NCBI GenBank assembly: GCA_937966095.1
Contig: CALCKF010000090.1
Coordinates: 1-33,435, forward strand
Direction: 5' to 3'
Origin: an uncultured Eubacterium sp.
GTDB lineage: Bacteria > Bacillota > Clostridia > Peptostreptococcales > Anaerovoracaceae
DNA: 33,435 nt
A program made the translations under genes and the position numbers. Positions within the stretch are counted from its first letter, which is position 1, and each line of letters opens with the position of its first letter. The notes under the pieces were generated by a model. That model did not search any database and had not been told where the DNA came from. It worked only from the letters and a program-made list of their open reading frames with translations. This document shows, piece after piece, positions 32,462 to 33,435 of the stretch.

Positions 32462-33435
32462 ATGGTATCAGGACACCTGGAAATAAAGAAAAATTATTAT
32501 TATGCAGTATTGAATTACAAAGACAGTAACAATAATAGAAAGAGAAAATGGTTATCAACCGGAATACCTGCCAGAAAAGGTAATAAACGAAAAGCTCAGG
32601 CAGAGCTTGCAAAGCTTCAGGCTGCTTTTATGACGGAATTTGAGGCAGATGATTATATTGACGATCAAAACGTCGGCGATGATATGTTTCCTGAGATGCT
32701 TTACAGCGATTATCTGGAAAAATGGCTGGAGATAACCAGGGTAAAAATCAAGGTCACTACTTACAGTTCTTACAGGAACATGGCAAAAGCAAACATAATA
32801 CCCTACTTCAGCAAGAAGAAGATCAGACTTAAGGATCTCAAGGCCCAGCATATACAGGCGTATTATACTAAAAGGCTTCAGGAGGTCAAGCCTAATACAG
32901 TGATACATGAACATGCCGTTATATTTCAGTCATTGAAATATGCCGAAAAAATCGAGCTTGTTCCCAAAAATGTTGCCGTACAGGTTGACCGACCCAAAAA
33001 GAATGATTATCAGCCTGTATTCCTCGATGCTGTGGAATTGGAGAAGATTTTCAAAGCTGCCAGAGGCACACGCCTTGAACTTCCGATAATGATAGCAGCC
33101 TTTTACGGCCTGCGCCGCAGTGAAGTCATCGGTTTGAAATGGAGTGCTATAGATTTCGATAAGAATACTATCACCATCAATCATACTGTTACAACTGCGA
33201 ATCCGGATGGTAAATACGAAGAAGTCGCGCAGGATTCAGCGAAGACCAAATCGAGCCTGCGAACTTTGCCGCTTGTCGGTAATTTCAAAAGGTATTTTCA
33301 GGAGCTGAAAGAATCACAGGAGCTGAACAGGCAGATATGCGGCAATTCCTATAACTATGATTATATAGAATATATATTTGTAGACGAGCTTGGAGAACGT
33401 ATGAAGCCCGGATATATCACCGGTCAGTTTCCTAA
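32462..33435 (+). CDS. int: tyrosine integrase, 3' end cut by window edge
   Basis: The frame opens at ATG 32462 behind AAAGGAG and stays open for 324 codons to the window end. The N-terminal 60 residues resemble the arm-binding AP2-like domain of Tn916-type integrases (YAVLNYKDSNNNRKRKWLST). The SAM-like core-binding domain follows (about 80-170). The catalytic domain starts near 185 with Arg218 in FYGLRRSEVIGLKW and the beta-hairpin Lys region SAKTKSSLRTLPL. The missing HxxR, second His and Tyr residues are supplied in frame by 9011-9318, giving 408 residues, close to Tn916 Int (about 405). It catalyses insertion into and excision from the tRNA-Ser site. The palindrome upstream may control it. 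Confidence 0.93.
   Translation, partial: MVSGHLEIKKNYYYAVLNYKDSNNNRKRKWLSTGIPARKGNKRKAQAELAKLQAAFMTEFEADDYIDDQNVGDDMFPEMLYSDYLEKWLEITRVKIKVTTYSSYRNMAKANIIPYFSKKKIRLKDLKAQHIQAYYTKRLQEVKPNTVIHEHAVIFQSLKYAEKIELVPKNVAVQVDRPKKNDYQPVFLDAVELEKIFKAARGTRLELPIMIAAFYGLRRSEVIGLKWSAIDFDKNTITINHTVTTANPDGKYEEVAQDSAKTKSSLRTLPLVGNFKRYFQELKESQELNRQICGNSYNYDYIEYIFVDELGERMKPGYITGQFP
33381..33435 (+). repeat. int: 55-bp perfect direct repeat with 9011-9065
   Basis: The last 55 bases of the window repeat 9011-9065 exactly, in the same orientation and reading frame. A terminal overlap of this size is what a de Bruijn assembler with k = 55 leaves at a graph branch. Confidence 0.97.

Larger units (their letters stand above)
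9476..33435. mobile_element. integrative mobilizable element carrying a phosphorothioation defence island
   Basis: The unit is defined by an attachment-site core (tRNA-Ser 3' half) at the left and an integrase gene reaching the right edge. Between them are MobC, a MOBP-type relaxase, ParB-like, RepA-like and excisionase-like genes, TnpV, a group II intron and a long defence operon. No type IV secretion genes (VirB4, VirD4) are visible, so transfer would need a helper conjugative element. If the repeat at 9011/33381 marks a circular junction, the full circle is 24,370 bp. If the element is integrated, its right end lies beyond the window, just past the integrase 3' end. Confidence 0.75.

Overview
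The window looks like Gram-positive DNA from a Clostridia host, most likely a gut or rumen Lachnospiraceae-type bacterium. This is inferred from strong AGGAGG ribosome sites, extended -10 promoters, MBG-type surface proteins, and mobile-element families (TnpV, DUF6809, a PC4/YdbC-like protein) typical of clostridial integrative elements. It divides into a chromosomal flank (1 to about 9.0 kb) and a mobile element (about 9.0 to 33.4 kb) that runs off the right edge.

Chromosomal flank: a truncated secreted repeat protein (minus strand), an OmpR-type response regulator, a secreted membrane-anchored protein (minus strand), a histidine kinase with a 7TM-type sensor, and a large secreted surface protein with a sortase-like tail. 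Next come about 300 bases with no convincing gene and a decayed, possibly transposase-like remnant that stops abruptly at 9010.

Element ends: 9011-9318 encodes only the last 102 residues of a tyrosine integrase. Its first 55 bases (9011-9065) are identical to the last 55 bases of the window (33381-33435), where the 5' part of an integrase gene is cut off. Joining the two gives an in-frame 408-residue integrase with a full catalytic set. Just after the fragment lies the 3' half of a tRNA-Ser(CGA) gene (9476-9531), flanked by oppositely oriented GGGCAGAAC repeats. This has the layout of an attachment site with integrase arm sites. The sequence is therefore either one turn of a 24,370-bp circular form or a tandem insertion at a tRNA-Ser gene.

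Cargo (23751 to 9735, all minus strand): an XRE regulator, then a tightly coupled operon. Its first half is an Ssp-type DNA phosphorothioation module: DUF4007 protein (SspB-like), large ATPase (SspC-like), PAPS-reductase-like enzyme with zinc-ribbon and ferredoxin ends (SspD-like) and cysteine desulfurase (SspA-like). A small DUF3343 putative sulfur carrier follows. The second half is a candidate restriction module: a phospholipase-D/DEAH helicase, a 53-residue protein, a DndD-like SMC ATPase and three unrecognised proteins, the last running into the attachment-site arms. I see no obvious SspE, DndB, DndE, PglZ, PglX or BrxL. This pairing is the best candidate for an undescribed system here.

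Backbone (24.2 to 33.4 kb): a class C-like group II intron inserted just behind a transcription terminator, TnpV and DUF6809 genes, two excisionase-like HTH genes, a possible noncoding RNA of about 440 nt, a RepA-type ATPase, a PC4-like protein, a candidate oriT with two palindromes, MobC, a MOBP-type relaxase, a ParB-like protein and the integrase. With no conjugation machinery visible, this fits an integrative mobilizable element that moves with a helper.
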